Notes: generated by a model not told the origin, from the letters alone. A DNA stretch of 64,000 bases from Acidobacteriota bacterium (GCA_017304135.1 JAFLBB010000011.1:1-64000); one strand, 5' to 3'; positions 17,201 through 26,084 are shown, counted from the stretch's first letter. Numbers and translations: made by a program.

Positions 17201-17666
17201 TCAGTTCGAGAGGGTTGCGCCCGTTCAGCGGAAGTTCGACGACGCGCTTGTTCTCAATCACCTGTCCGAGCGCCGAACTTTCCGTCTCGGTGGGCACCGT
17301 TGAGGAGACCACCTCAATTCGCTGCGCAGTCTCTCCCAACTCGAGGCGCATGTCGACGCGAGATCGCTGGTCCACCTGAAGCACGATGCCTTCGCGGACG
17401 AACGTCTTGAACCCGCTGAGCTCGGCTTGGACCCGGTAGGCGCCAACGCTGAGTGCGGGAAACAGGTAGTTACCAAGGGCATCGGTGAAGGTGGCCAGTG
17501 TTTGGTTGGTCCCCGTGTGTGTAGCCGTGACGCGTGCGTTGGTAACGCCCGCTAGTTGCGGGTCCTCGACTCTGCCCGCGAGGGATGCCCGGCCGATTTG
17601 TCCAAACGAGGGGAAGGTGCACGCGAGCAAGAGGAGTACGGCTGTGATTGGCTTGTGGAGAGACAT
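14232..17666 (-). CDS. TonB-dependent-type outer-membrane receptor with carboxypeptidase-regulatory-like N-domain
   Basis: 1144 residues. A signal peptide (ending TFPSFGQ) is followed by a carboxypeptidase-regulatory-like beta domain (ASLAGRVEDPQLAGVTNARV) at about 25-115, a plug (VVELPLNGRNPLELM; MLLDGASLTLPERNEY) at about 140-250, and a long 22-strand-type barrel ending in the aromatic residue typical of outer-membrane proteins (LKLVF). Such Oar-like receptors replace SusC/SusD in acidobacteria and import oligosaccharides. First gene of the leftward operon; its promoter and a LacI-type operator lie at 17684-17736. There are four such receptors in the window. Confidence 0.92.
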   Translation of the reverse strand: MSLHKPITAVLLLLACTFPSFGQIGRASLAGRVEDPQLAGVTNARVTATHTGTNQTLATFTDALGNYLFPALSVGAYRVQAELSGFKTFVREGIVLQVDQRSRVDMRLELGETAQRIEVVSSTVPTETESSALGQVIENKRVVELPLNGRNPLELMRLAAGVRLQGSAFLDTANFNLTSVSINGGQGGTNAMLLDGASLTLPERNEYSLAPNVDAVEEFKVQTNAFSAEYGMTGGGVINIVSKSGTNEFHGNMFEFLRNDKLDAAGWTNNRSGLRKAPIRYNQFGGSWGGPVYLPGYSGKDKTFFFTNYEAIRYSSSVTTQARVATPLERRGDFSQTYVLNPASRQFALVQLFDPDTTRANPSGSGLVRTPFPNSVLPASRLDPVALKALTYVPEPNRPAEDLSGRNNYARAPGSTTRNDQFTAKIDHQLTTNHKLFGRYSFNDVTSNDPPWSFGEGNIADPTGAIKGREAQNAVVGITSILSPRTMNELRLAANRQWVWSNPAGMNKNATQELGLPAIVPSTLFPRFVVDDSILIGNNMGQLALRGNTVLQVTNSTNMTRGRHNLKIGFDVRFDERNKYQPGPVSGEFNFLRGTTNNPQSPNATGFGIATFALGAVTSGRLVVGLAASERYYYYAGFIQDDIKVTPRLTLNAGFRYDIITAPRERYNRYSNFNPTAINPVTKLPGLLEFAGVNFGRTVDQNDYNNFGPRLGLAYDLFGGGRTVLRAAYGIFYFHSATFAFPDTLGFSATTSYASPDGLAPSFRLRNGPPNVIQPPGSADGPASFLGNAVSIRETNTRAPYVQQWNFGIQQAVGNSGLLLEAVYAGSHTLKAVTQGYSLRQLDPRYLSLGFALDDRVANPMFGLIPPGTPLSNATISRQQSLLDFPAYNGVNVLNPHLGNSIYHSGQFRVEKRFSQGLSVLGVYTVSKLIGDIGLNIISFAGAGEQFNISCGQNTLLDRRSCRAIEPQDVSQIFTTSGLWELPVGRGKAFAPGSKIASAILGDWQVNGILTMQTGIPLAVRGANNRAADRPDTIANPELPADQRTPDRWFNTAAFVQPPLFTYGNTARTLPNVRGPGMASVDFSIFKSFRFSERWKLQFRSEFFNLFNRVNFGLPNTNFTAGGFGVITTAGLGRRAQFGLKLVF

Positions 17667-17683
17667 GCGCTGTCCTTTTCGGT

Positions 17684-17736
17684 GAGAAAACGTTTTTTCA
17701 AATGGAACGCTATCATTCGTTGCGGAAACGTGTCAA
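17684..17736 (-). promoter_or_regulatory. Promoter with LacI-type operator for the leftward receptor operon
   Basis: On the minus strand TTGACA (17736-17731) is followed after 18 bases by a weak -10, TAGCGT. Just downstream lies GAGAAAACGTTTTTTC (17684-17699, written on the plus strand), which has a perfect ten-base core AAAACGTTTT and three mismatches to the palindrome at 26199. A second half-site, GCGGAAACGT (17722), overlaps the -35 box. The start codon is at 17666. Confidence 0.65.
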
Positions 17737-17796
17737 GAGAAATCTGCGTTCACCCTTCGGAGGCTTGCGGGCATTTGAAATCAATGCCTCTGGGGA

Positions 17797-17845
17797 TTGA
17801 CAGGCCTCGCCGCCCGCTGTCAGAATTGTGCGAAAGCGTTATTGT
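17797..17845 (+). promoter_or_regulatory. Promoter with weak LacI-type operator for the sulfatase-lacI unit
   Basis: TTGACA (17797-17802), 18-base spacer, CAGAAT (17821-17826), then GCGAAAGCGTTATTGT (17830-17845), whose left half matches GCGAAAACGTTTTCGC except for one base. The right half is poor. The arrangement (TTGACA, -10, palindrome a few bases later) is the same as at the other three units, and the unit includes lacI, so autoregulation is plausible. Confidence 0.5.
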
Positions 17846-17859
17846 GAAAGGCCTCAAAC

Positions 17860-19215
17860 GTGACTAGAAGATCCCTGTTGGGTGTGGCTCCAGCGCTCGT
17901 GAAGAGTGTGAGCGGAGCTCCCGCGGATCGCCCGAACATCGTCTGGATCATCTGCGAAGACCTTGGGGTGGAGCTTTCCTGTTACGGCCGCCGAGAGGTG
18001 GAAACGCACCACTTCGACAGGCTGGCCGAGCGCGGAACGCTGTTTGAGAATTGCCACTCACCGGCGCCGGTCTGCTCGCCCAGCCGTTCGGCCTTCCACA
18101 CCGGGCTCTACCAGACCACCACAGGCACGCATCACCACCGCAGCCACCGGGGCGACCAGTACCGCTTACCGGACGGAGCGCGCACCATCATGGACCGCCT
18201 GCGCGATGCCGGTTACTTCACCTGTAATGTCGGGCCGTTTGCTCCTGGCCTGAAGGGCGCCGGCAAGACCGATTTCAACTTCGAGGCCGACCGGCTATTC
18301 GACGGCAACCACTGGAACCAGCGCCAGGCGGGCCAACCTGCTTTCATCGAGGTGAACTTTCAGGAGGCGCACAAGGGGCCGGCATTCTTTGCAGCCCGCA
18401 AGCAGAAGCGGCTGGTCGATCCGGCCAAGGTAGAACTGCCCCCTTATCTTCCCGACCACCCCATCATCCGCGATGAATTCGCCAACTACCTGGACGCCGT
18501 GCAACTGGCCGACTACAAGCTCGGCGTGCTGCTGCAGGCCCTCGAACGGGACAAGATGCTCGACAACTCCGTGTTGTACTGTTTCGGAGACAACGGACGT
18601 TGCCTTATCCGCGGCAAGCAGTGGCTGTATGAGACCGGGACGCACGTGCCCCTGATCGTGCAAAGGCGGGGTGGCGGCGAGGCGGGAACACGGCGGAAGG
18701 ACCTGTGCTCACTACTCGATGTCACCGCGAGTTCGCTGTCGGCCGCTGGCGTCGAATTGCCCACGCCTTTCCACGGCCAAGATCCATGGGGGAGGCAGCG
18801 GCGCCGCGAGTTCGTGGTGACGGCCCGCGACCGCTGTGGCGAACAGCGCGACCGCATCCGGGCGGTGCGCGGCGAGCGGTTCCGTTACATCCGCAACTTC
18901 ATGCCCGAGATGCCCTACACGCAATTCAACAACTACATCTCGACGTTCTACGTGACGCTGCACATCATGAAGCAAATGGATCAGGCGGGGTTGCTGAATG
19001 AGGCGCAAAAGACCTTCATGGCGCCGCACAAGCAGCAGGAGGAGTTCTATGATCTGCGCAGCGATCCGCACGAGATCCACAACCTCGCCGCGCTGCCCGA
19101 ATACGCCGGGGAACTGCGGCGGCACCGCGCGCATTTGGAGGACTGGATGAGCTCGACCGGTGATCGGGGGGGGATCCAGGAAACCGCGGAAGAGTACGAT
19201 AAGTATCGAGGCTAA
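17860..19215 (+). CDS. Sulfatase (formylglycine type, family S1)
   Basis: 451 residues. RPNIVWIICEDLG holds the first metal Asp pair position, and VCSPSRSAFHTG contains the maturation motif C72-S-P-S-R, in which Cys is converted to formylglycine. GDNGR and KQWLYETGTHVPL are typical of the later part. The start is GTG at 17860 (MTRRSLLGVAPALV), with an RR pair before a short hydrophobic stretch that may be a Tat signal; GAAAGG lies upstream. It would hydrolyse sulfate esters from a carbohydrate, probably in the periplasm. It is followed 7 bases later by lacI, so desulfation and regulation are expressed together. No formylglycine-generating enzyme is in the window. Confidence 0.9.
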   Translation: MTRRSLLGVAPALVKSVSGAPADRPNIVWIICEDLGVELSCYGRREVETHHFDRLAERGTLFENCHSPAPVCSPSRSAFHTGLYQTTTGTHHHRSHRGDQYRLPDGARTIMDRLRDAGYFTCNVGPFAPGLKGAGKTDFNFEADRLFDGNHWNQRQAGQPAFIEVNFQEAHKGPAFFAARKQKRLVDPAKVELPPYLPDHPIIRDEFANYLDAVQLADYKLGVLLQALERDKMLDNSVLYCFGDNGRCLIRGKQWLYETGTHVPLIVQRRGGGEAGTRRKDLCSLLDVTASSLSAAGVELPTPFHGQDPWGRQRRREFVVTARDRCGEQRDRIRAVRGERFRYIRNFMPEMPYTQFNNYISTFYVTLHIMKQMDQAGLLNEAQKTFMAPHKQQEEFYDLRSDPHEIHNLAALPEYAGELRRHRAHLEDWMSSTGDRGGIQETAEEYDKYRG

Positions 19216-19221
19216 CGGTTC

Positions 19222-20283
19222 GTGCGCAAAGGTCGGCCAACGGCGGAAGAGACTGGACTGAGCGGGATCACGATCAAAGATGTGGCGCAGGCGGCCGGCG
19301 TTTCCGTGGCCACGGTTTCCAAGGCATTGCGCGGCGCTGACCGTGTGAGCAATGAAACGCGCGAACGGATTGTCGCCATCGCGGCGAGCATGGGCTGGCG
19401 CGCCAACAACGCCGCGCGATCTCTGGTTACCAAGCGCAGCTATCTGCTCGGCCTGGTGACGGCGTCCATCACCAACAATTTCTCGGCGCAAGTCTACGAA
19501 GGCGCCGACAGCTATGCTACCGAGAAGGGCTATGGCATTTTACTGTGCGTTACAGAAGACGATTACCGCAAGGAGCGCCAGGCGCTGGAACGGCTGCGCC
19601 TCGAGGTCCGGGCCGATGGGGTCATAGCCGTGCCCGCGCCGGCGCCGCTGGGAAAGTCGATTTTCTACGACCCCTCGATGGCGGCCTGGCCCTATGTGTT
19701 CGTCACGCGCCATTTCTCTGACCTCGCTTCGGACCGCGTTTTGTGCGACGACGCGAAGGGCGGAGCCATGCTCACGCGCCATCTGATCGAATTGGGCCAT
19801 CGCAAAATCGCCTTCCTCTTTGACTCGCTACACGCCGGCTGCAGCCACGTGATGGGGCGGCGCCAAGGGTATCTGGCCGCACTCACCGAGGCCGGCATCA
19901 GGCCCGACCCCGAACTCATGATGGCCCTTGATGTGAACGCGCCGGCGGAGTTGTCACGCGCTTTGATGACGCAGCTGGAAGCCAGGGGCGCAACCGCGGT
20001 GTTTGGTCACGTCGACCGGACGGCCGTTCGCGTCATGCAACTGGCGCGAGCCGCGGGGATCGATGTGCCGGGACGCCTATCCATTGTCGGCTTCGGCAAT
20101 TTGAACATCTCGGAATTAGTCAGTCCTCCCCTGACCACCGCCGACTATGCCCCCCGAGAGATGGGAAGGCTGGCGGCGCGGATTCTCATTGAGCGCCTGG
20201 AGAGGCCCTCTGCTGCCCGCCACCAGATCGTGATGGAGCCGCACCTGGTAAACCGGTCGTCGACGGCGAGGGTGCGGAGGTAG
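19222..20283 (+). CDS. LacI-family transcriptional regulator
   Basis: 353 residues. The helix-turn-helix and hinge are at residues about 14-65: ITIKDVAQAAGVSVATVSKALRG, then NETRERIVAIAASMGWRANNAARSL. A periplasmic-binding-protein-like sugar domain follows (LLGLVTASITNNFSAQVYEG; THHLIELGHRKIAFL-like segment; VDRTAVRVMQLARAAGIDVPGRLSIVGF). LacI regulators bind 14-16 base palindromes with a central CG and release them on binding a sugar. The four related palindromes at 17684, 17830, 20391 and 26199 are its probable sites, so it would control all four units of the locus. GTG start 7 bases after the sulfatase stop; a terminator follows. Confidence 0.93.
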   Translation: MRKGRPTAEETGLSGITIKDVAQAAGVSVATVSKALRGADRVSNETRERIVAIAASMGWRANNAARSLVTKRSYLLGLVTASITNNFSAQVYEGADSYATEKGYGILLCVTEDDYRKERQALERLRLEVRADGVIAVPAPAPLGKSIFYDPSMAAWPYVFVTRHFSDLASDRVLCDDAKGGAMLTRHLIELGHRKIAFLFDSLHAGCSHVMGRRQGYLAALTEAGIRPDPELMMALDVNAPAELSRALMTQLEARGATAVFGHVDRTAVRVMQLARAAGIDVPGRLSIVGFGNLNISELVSPPLTTADYAPREMGRLAARILIERLERPSAARHQIVMEPHLVNRSSTARVRR

Positions 20284-20308
20284 CCCAGCAGCCTGGGAGA
20301 TTTTTTTT
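20284..20308 (+). terminator. Rho-independent terminator after lacI
   Basis: Directly after the stop codon CCCAG (20284-20288) pairs with CTGGG (20293-20297) around a four-base loop, followed by AGA and eight T (20301-20308). It separates the sulfatase-lacI unit from the promoter of the next receptor gene. Confidence 0.75.
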
Positions 20309-20345
20309 GGATCACTCTCCGTTTAGGGAGTGCTTCTCCTCCTCC

Positions 20346-20406
20346 TTGACAGCGGGGTGGGCAGGTAGTATTCTCCGCTTGGTCGAGGGTGCGATAACGT
20401 TTTCCC
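20346..20406 (+). promoter_or_regulatory. Promoter with LacI-type operator for the second receptor operon
   Basis: TTGACA (20346-20351), 17-base spacer, TATTCT (20369-20374), then GCGATAACGTTTTCCC (20391-20406), differing from GCGAAAACGTTTTCGC at two positions. The operator lies 16 bases after the -10 box, so a bound repressor would block early elongation. The start codon is at 20472. Confidence 0.78.
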
Positions 20407-20471
20407 GTGGATGATGGTGATTCCATCCGGGAACGCGCCAGCCAGCCCCTCGAACCAGGAAGCGAGGACCC

Positions 20472-23400
20472 ATGCTCGGACGGTACTTCGAATGCGGCCG
20501 CTTGGCGCTGCTGCTTGTAATGGCACTGGCGGCGCACGCTCAAACCGACACGGCTACTATCACCGGGATTGTCACCGACACGACCGGGGCCTCAGTCCCT
20601 GGCGCAGCGATTGAAGCGGCCAACACCAGCACCGGACTCAAGTATCGTGGCTCAAGCAACGAGAGCGGAGCCTATACGCTGGCGGCGCTGCCGATCGGAG
20701 TGTATGAACTGAGTATCGCCGCGCAGGGTTTTCAAACCGTGCAGAGGCCCGGGATCCGGTTGTCAGCCGGTGATCGCGCCCGAATTGACGCGGAGCTCCA
20801 ACTGGGCTCGTTCAGCCAGGCGGTGCGGGTGTTGGCCGAGACACCGCTGCTGCAGTCGGAAAGCGCGAACCTCAACCAGGTGATTGAGAATTCCACGATC
20901 ACGCAGATGCCCCTCAACGGCCGCAACTATCAGCAACTGGCGCTGCTGGCTCCTGGTGTGATTCCGGCGCGGACGCGCAACTTCGTCAGCGACGGCTTCT
21001 CGGTGAACGGGGCAAGCTGGCTGCAGAACCAGTTTGTGATGGATGGCATGGATAACAACAACTACCACTACGGGATCGTGATCGCCTCGAACCAGACGAT
21101 TAAGCCGTCAGTGGACGCCATCCAGGAGTTTAAAGTGGAGACGCACAACGCCTCGGCGGAATTCGGACGAGGTGGCGGAGGCGTGGTGCAGGTGACCACA
21201 AAGTCGGGCACGAACGAGTTTCACGGAACCGCGTTTGAGTTTCTGCGCAACGACAAGTTGGATGCGAACAACTTCTTTAACAGCGGCCGCCCCAAGCCGC
21301 CCTATCGGCAAAACCAATATGGCGGCACCTTTGGCGGGCCGATCAGGAAGGATCGTACGTTCTTTTTCGCCAGCTACCAGGGTACGCGCATCCGCGAGAA
21401 ACTGACCACACTGAGCACGATTCCAACGCCTGCCATGCTCAGCGGCGATTTTGGTTCGATGGCAATCTACGACCCCGCAACGCAGGCCGCCGACGGCACA
21501 CGCCAAGCATTCGCCGGCAATCGCATTCCGGCTGCGAGAATCGACCCCGTGTCCATACGGGTGCTGCAACTCTATCCGCAACCAAACCGCGCGGGTGTTC
21601 AGAACTATCTTTACAATCCGTCGCGAAACGACAACGACGAACAGGTGGATACCCGCTTCGACCATCGTTTCCGCGAGCGCGACACCATCTTCCTCCGCTA
21701 TAGCTGGCACGATCGCGACCGCCTGGAGCCCGGCAACCTGCCTGGGCCGGCCAACGGGGGCGCCACCGCTGTGCGCCTGGCCAAAGCGCACTCCGCTGTC
21801 TTCAGCCACACGCATGTGTTCGCCAGTGCCAGCATGGTGAACGAACTGCGCGCCGCCTATTCCCGCAACAGCGGCAACATCGATACCCCGACGCGAGAAA
21901 AACTCTATCAGGACTTCGGGTTCAAGGGCCTGTTCGAACGGGGTGACATCACGGGCTTGCCGTTCTTCAGTCCGGGCGGTTATAACAACATCGGCGACCG
22001 CAGTTTCGCTCCCGACCCCAAGATTGTCGATCTGAAGCAACTGGTGGAGAACCTCTCGATCACGCGCGGCCGCCACTCGATGAAAATGGGGACCAATATC
22101 CGCAACTTCCGCCGCTACGCAGGCACGACGGACTTTGCTCGAGGCCGCTTCCTGTTCAACGGCCAATTCACGGCGGCGCGCGCCGGCGGCGGCACCAACA
22201 ACTCGATCGCTGATGCAATGCTGGGCCTCACCAACAATGCTCAATTGAGCACACCGCTCGACCACACACTGATGTCGACGGCCTGGGAGCTGTACTTCCA
22301 GGACAACTTCAAGCTCAGCGGGAAGTTGACGCTTGAGCTGGGCATGCGCTACGAATACATGCCGCCGTTCCACGAACGCAAGGATCGCTTCGCCACGTTC
22401 GTTTTTGATTCGCGGCTGCCGGCAGCGGGAACGATTGTGCAGGCTGACCCGAAGGGATCGCACGAAACACGGTCGTTCCAAATGCCGGACCGAAACAACT
22501 GGGCTCCGCGCATCGGGCTGGCGTGGCAAGTGACGCCGAAGACCGTGGTGCGGTCCGGGTATGGCCTCTTTTACGACAACACGGTGCCGGTGAACTTCGA
22601 CCAGCTCTCCGTGATGAACCCGCCCTTCTATTTGCGCACCGACATCCCGACCGGGAACCAAAGCGCGACGTCGAACCTGGTTGTCCGCAACGGCTTCGCG
22701 GCGGACGCGCTGCAGCCTAATGTGCTCACGGGGCGCGCTCTGTTTTCCGCCTGGCCCTATGAGTTCCCCGATGGCCTCACCCACCAGTGGAACATCAACG
22801 TGCAGCGAAGTCTGCCTGGCAACGCCGTATTCTCGGCGGCCTATGTGGGCACGAACTCGGTGCACCGGCGCAGTGGGCCTGTGGACATCAATCAGCCGAT
22901 TCCGGGCAGTGGCGACCTGAACTCGCGGCGCACCTACCGGACCGTGGCCGGCATCACCACGAGCGTGCCCGAAGGGCGCGGCAACTACCAGGGCCTGGAG
23001 TTGCGCTTCGAACGTCGCTTCTCACGGGGGTTTTCCACCCTTAACGGCTACACGCGCAGCAAGACGATGCAGACGGATATGAACGAGCAGACGCGTATTC
23101 TCGGCCGGGAAAAGGGACTCTCCACCGAGCATATTCCCAACCGCTTCTTCTCGACGGTGATCTACGAACTGCCCTTCGGCAAAGGACGGAAGTGGATGGA
23201 CTCCGGTGTGCTTGCCCTGATCGCCGGCGGTTGGCAGGTTTCCTCCATGGTGATGGCACAAGATGGGATGCGCCTGACGCCCACCATGACCGCGAACCCC
23301 GCCAATACGACGGGCGCCACCCGTCCAGACAGGCTGCGAGATGGCAACCTGCCCGCGGGCGAGCGCACGCCTGACCGCTGGTTCGATCGCACCGCCTTTG

Positions 23401-23666
23401 CACTGCCCGCGGCGTTCACGTTCGGCAACGCCGGCGTCAACATCATCGAAGGTCCTGGTCTGGTGAACGTCGACGGAGCGCTGGCGCGGGTGTTCCCGCT
23501 CACGGAGCGAGTGCGCATCGATTTCCGGGCGGAGTTCTTCAACATCCTCAACGAAGCTCAGCTCGGATTCCCGAATATGGCGGTGAACACAGCTCCCGCG
23601 GGTGCGATCTCGGCAACTGACCGCCCAGCGCGGCAGCTTCAATTTGGGCTGAAAGTTGTGTTTTAG
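20472..23666 (+). CDS. TonB-dependent-type outer-membrane receptor with carboxypeptidase-regulatory-like N-domain
   Basis: 1064 residues. Signal peptide MLGRYFECGRLALLLVMALA-AHAQ, regulatory-like beta domain (ATITGIVTDTTGASVPGAAI), plug (ITQMPLNGRNYQQLALLAPG; FVMDGMDNNNYHYG) and barrel ending LKVVF. ATG at 20472 is preceded by GAGGA. It is the first gene of a three-gene unit (receptor, unknown protein, DUF362 protein) and carries its own promoter and operator. It is clearly diverged from the receptors at 14232 and 26271, so a different oligosaccharide or linkage is likely. Confidence 0.92.
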   Translation: MLGRYFECGRLALLLVMALAAHAQTDTATITGIVTDTTGASVPGAAIEAANTSTGLKYRGSSNESGAYTLAALPIGVYELSIAAQGFQTVQRPGIRLSAGDRARIDAELQLGSFSQAVRVLAETPLLQSESANLNQVIENSTITQMPLNGRNYQQLALLAPGVIPARTRNFVSDGFSVNGASWLQNQFVMDGMDNNNYHYGIVIASNQTIKPSVDAIQEFKVETHNASAEFGRGGGGVVQVTTKSGTNEFHGTAFEFLRNDKLDANNFFNSGRPKPPYRQNQYGGTFGGPIRKDRTFFFASYQGTRIREKLTTLSTIPTPAMLSGDFGSMAIYDPATQAADGTRQAFAGNRIPAARIDPVSIRVLQLYPQPNRAGVQNYLYNPSRNDNDEQVDTRFDHRFRERDTIFLRYSWHDRDRLEPGNLPGPANGGATAVRLAKAHSAVFSHTHVFASASMVNELRAAYSRNSGNIDTPTREKLYQDFGFKGLFERGDITGLPFFSPGGYNNIGDRSFAPDPKIVDLKQLVENLSITRGRHSMKMGTNIRNFRRYAGTTDFARGRFLFNGQFTAARAGGGTNNSIADAMLGLTNNAQLSTPLDHTLMSTAWELYFQDNFKLSGKLTLELGMRYEYMPPFHERKDRFATFVFDSRLPAAGTIVQADPKGSHETRSFQMPDRNNWAPRIGLAWQVTPKTVVRSGYGLFYDNTVPVNFDQLSVMNPPFYLRTDIPTGNQSATSNLVVRNGFAADALQPNVLTGRALFSAWPYEFPDGLTHQWNINVQRSLPGNAVFSAAYVGTNSVHRRSGPVDINQPIPGSGDLNSRRTYRTVAGITTSVPEGRGNYQGLELRFERRFSRGFSTLNGYTRSKTMQTDMNEQTRILGREKGLSTEHIPNRFFSTVIYELPFGKGRKWMDSGVLALIAGGWQVSSMVMAQDGMRLTPTMTANPANTTGATRPDRLRDGNLPAGERTPDRWFDRTAFALPAAFTFGNAGVNIIEGPGLVNVDGALARVFPLTERVRIDFRAEFFNILNEAQLGFPNMAVNTAPAGAISATDRPARQLQFGLKVVF

Positions 23667-23680
23667 CAAAGCAGGCGCTC

Positions 23681-24931
23681 ATGTCGACTGAAGATGTCAA
23701 CCAACTGCGGCCCCTCCTGTGGCCGCGCGAGTGGTCAGCGGAGATGATCCCCGTGATCCCGGCGCGGGAGTTCGGCTGTGTGGTCATGGCCGAAACGGCG
23801 CCAGAGGTCGCCGCGGCAGCTGCGCAGGCTGGCTTGCGGGTGATTCCAATCAACGGGGGAAAACTGGATGCGCCTGAGGGCGTGACCGTGGTGAACGACG
23901 GTGTGTGGGCGAAGGTTGTCCGGGCACGAGACGACCCCACGTCCACCGAAGCGGGTCCGACGGGCCTGCCCTGGATTGACTCCAACGGCTGGCGGATTCA
24001 ACTTGCACGGGCGCAGTCAAAGGGGAAGACTCCGTGGGTCCGGTTCGGCCCGCCGCCCCAGGAGGTCCTGCGTGCCGGCGCTTATCAGATCGCGGTTGCG
24101 GATTGTGAGGCCAACGGCGGGCGGTGGGTGGTGGAACTGGATGCGGAACTGAGCCGCGGCATGGCCGCAGGCAACGGGGCCGCGCGCGACATGTGGCAGG
24201 CGATTGTGCAGGCGGTGGCCTTTTATCGTGACCGGCCGCCGCTGCGTGAGGCACCTGGCGCCGGGGCTCGCATGGGGGTTCTCTCCGACTTCTCCGGCGA
24301 GAACGAGTTGATGAGCCATGAGTTCCTGAACCTGATTGCGCGCGAGTATGTGCCGGTGAGGATTCTCATGAAGCCGGACGCTCCGCCCGCGTTGGAGGGT
24401 TTGCGTCTGGTGGTCTATCTCGATGCGCAGCCTATGCCCGCTGCCTGGACACAAGCCCTGTCGGCACTTGTGAACAGCGGCGGGACGCTGGTGACCACGC
24501 GCTCAGCCGATCCGAAACTGGGCAGCGGCATGCGAACAGTTCCTGGCCTCGAGTATCAGATCCGCACGGTGGGGCAGGGAAGGATCGCGGTTTCCCTGGA
24601 GGACTTTGACGATCCCTGGCGGGTGGCCACTGACGCTCACGTTCTGCTGGGACGGAGCCATGATCTGGTGCGCCAGGCCAACGCCGGATCGATGAACATC
24701 ACTTATGCAGCGGCGCGAGACCGGCGCCACGCGCGGCTGGAACTAGTGAGTTACTCCCTGCAGCGGGCACTCAACCCGGTGACACTGACCTGCCACGGCC
24801 AGTTCTCAAAGGCGATGTTCCGCTCGTGTGCGACCCCCGCCGCCGCCGTCCCGCTGGCGATTGAGTACGGCCGGACGGCTGTTTACCTGCCGCATTTCAC
24901 CATCTGCGGAACGGTGGACCTGCAGGCATAG
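23681..24931 (+). CDS. Unrecognised protein of the receptor operon
   Basis: 416 residues, start ATG 23681, 14 bases after the receptor stop. No signal peptide is evident and no catalytic motif is recognised. The N-terminal third (REFGCVVMAETAPEVAAAAAQAGLRVIPINGG) looks like alternating strands and helices. The middle (ARMGVLSDFSGENELMSHEFLNLIAREYVPVRIL, then EGLRLVVYLDAQPMPAAW and LVNSGGTLVTTRSAD) has the rhythm of the amidotransferase-like domain that follows the barrel in some glycoside hydrolases of the GH42 type. The last 100 residues are predicted beta strand. It may be a carbohydrate-active protein with a lost or unrecognised catalytic domain. Function unknown. Confidence 0.6.
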   Translation: MSTEDVNQLRPLLWPREWSAEMIPVIPAREFGCVVMAETAPEVAAAAAQAGLRVIPINGGKLDAPEGVTVVNDGVWAKVVRARDDPTSTEAGPTGLPWIDSNGWRIQLARAQSKGKTPWVRFGPPPQEVLRAGAYQIAVADCEANGGRWVVELDAELSRGMAAGNGAARDMWQAIVQAVAFYRDRPPLREAPGAGARMGVLSDFSGENELMSHEFLNLIAREYVPVRILMKPDAPPALEGLRLVVYLDAQPMPAAWTQALSALVNSGGTLVTTRSADPKLGSGMRTVPGLEYQIRTVGQGRIAVSLEDFDDPWRVATDAHVLLGRSHDLVRQANAGSMNITYAAARDRRHARLELVSYSLQRALNPVTLTCHGQFSKAMFRSCATPAAAVPLAIEYGRTAVYLPHFTICGTVDLQA

Positions 24932-24941
24932 GAGGATCATC

Positions 24942-26084
24942 ATGCAAACACCACAGTGCTCAAGACGCACGCTGGTAACGGCCGGCGCGGCGGCCGCACT
25001 GAGCGTGGTCAGGCCAGCCTTCGCCCTTGCCCCAACGGCTCCGGTGTCGGTTGCGCGATGTCCGGCCTATGGCCCCGGCGTGCTTCCGCAACTGGAGACC
25101 ATGTTCGACCAGTTGGGCGGGCTGGGACGCCTGGTGAAGGGCAAGACCGTGGCCATCAAACTCAACCTGACCGGCCGCGCCGACTCGCGCATCCACCACA
25201 TCCCGGCCGGCCGCGCGCAGTGGGTGCACCCCGATGTGATCGCGGCCACGCTTCAGCTTCTGGACCGCGCCGGCGCCCACCGCGTGCGCCTGCTCGAAAG
25301 CCCGTGGTCGTCGGCCGAGCCCTTGCAGGAGTTCATGAGCTGGGCCGACTGGGACCCGCGAATGTTCATCAGCGCCGCCAAGAGAGTGGAGTTTGAGAAT
25401 ACGAATTTCCTCGGGCCGGCCAGGCACTACTCGCGTTTCCAGGTGCCCGGCGGCGGCTACATGTTCGACGGCTACGACATGAATCGCGCCTACGAGGACT
25501 GCGATGTGTTTGTGTCTCTGGCCAAACTCAAGGAGAGCCCGGCGGCCGGCGTTACCCTGTCGATCAAGAACCTGTTCGGCTGCCTCCCGGCGACCATCTA
25601 CGGCGACGGCGCGGGTGAGAAGGAACCCAGCAAGTGGCCGCGCGGCGGGCGCGGGATTATGCACAGCGGCTCGCGCAATCCCTCCGGCTGGAAGGAGAAG
25701 CAGCCGTCATCGCCGCGTGAGCCCGGCTATCGCATTCCCCGCATCATCGTCGACGTCGCGCGGGCGCGGCCCATCCACCTTGCGATCATTGACGGGATCG
25801 AGACCATCACCCGCGGTCCCACGCCCCGGCGCGACACTAAGCACCTCAAACCCGGCTTGCTGATCGCAGGCACCAACTGTGTCACCACCGACGCCGTGTG
25901 CACGGCGCTTATGGGGTATGACCCGATGACTGACCGCGGAACACCCCCCTTTGAAACGCGTGACAACACCATGCGGTTGGCCGAGGAGGCAGGACTGGGC
26001 ACTCGCGACCTGCGCCGGATTGAGGTTCTCGGGGCCAGCATCGCGTCCTCCGTCTTCGATTTCCGGAAGGCCGATCCGCGGTAA
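24942..26084 (+). CDS. DUF362-domain protein with Tat-like signal
   Basis: 380 residues. ATG at 24942 has a perfect GGAGGA five bases upstream. The N-terminus CSRRTLVTAGAAAALSVV is a twin-arginine signal. The body matches DUF362: GKTVAIKLNLTG near the start, ADTLAKLK-like VFVSLAKLKESPAAGVTLSIKNLFGC, and DGIETITRGPTPRR with LLIAGTNCVTTDAVCTALMGYDP. DUF362 proteins are often ferredoxin-linked or of unknown function; no Cys-rich cluster motif is seen here. Last gene of the second receptor unit; its role in glycan use is not known. Confidence 0.8.
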   Translation: MQTPQCSRRTLVTAGAAAALSVVRPAFALAPTAPVSVARCPAYGPGVLPQLETMFDQLGGLGRLVKGKTVAIKLNLTGRADSRIHHIPAGRAQWVHPDVIAATLQLLDRAGAHRVRLLESPWSSAEPLQEFMSWADWDPRMFISAAKRVEFENTNFLGPARHYSRFQVPGGGYMFDGYDMNRAYEDCDVFVSLAKLKESPAAGVTLSIKNLFGCLPATIYGDGAGEKEPSKWPRGGRGIMHSGSRNPSGWKEKQPSSPREPGYRIPRIIVDVARARPIHLAIIDGIETITRGPTPRRDTKHLKPGLLIAGTNCVTTDAVCTALMGYDPMTDRGTPPFETRDNTMRLAEEAGLGTRDLRRIEVLGASIASSVFDFRKADPR

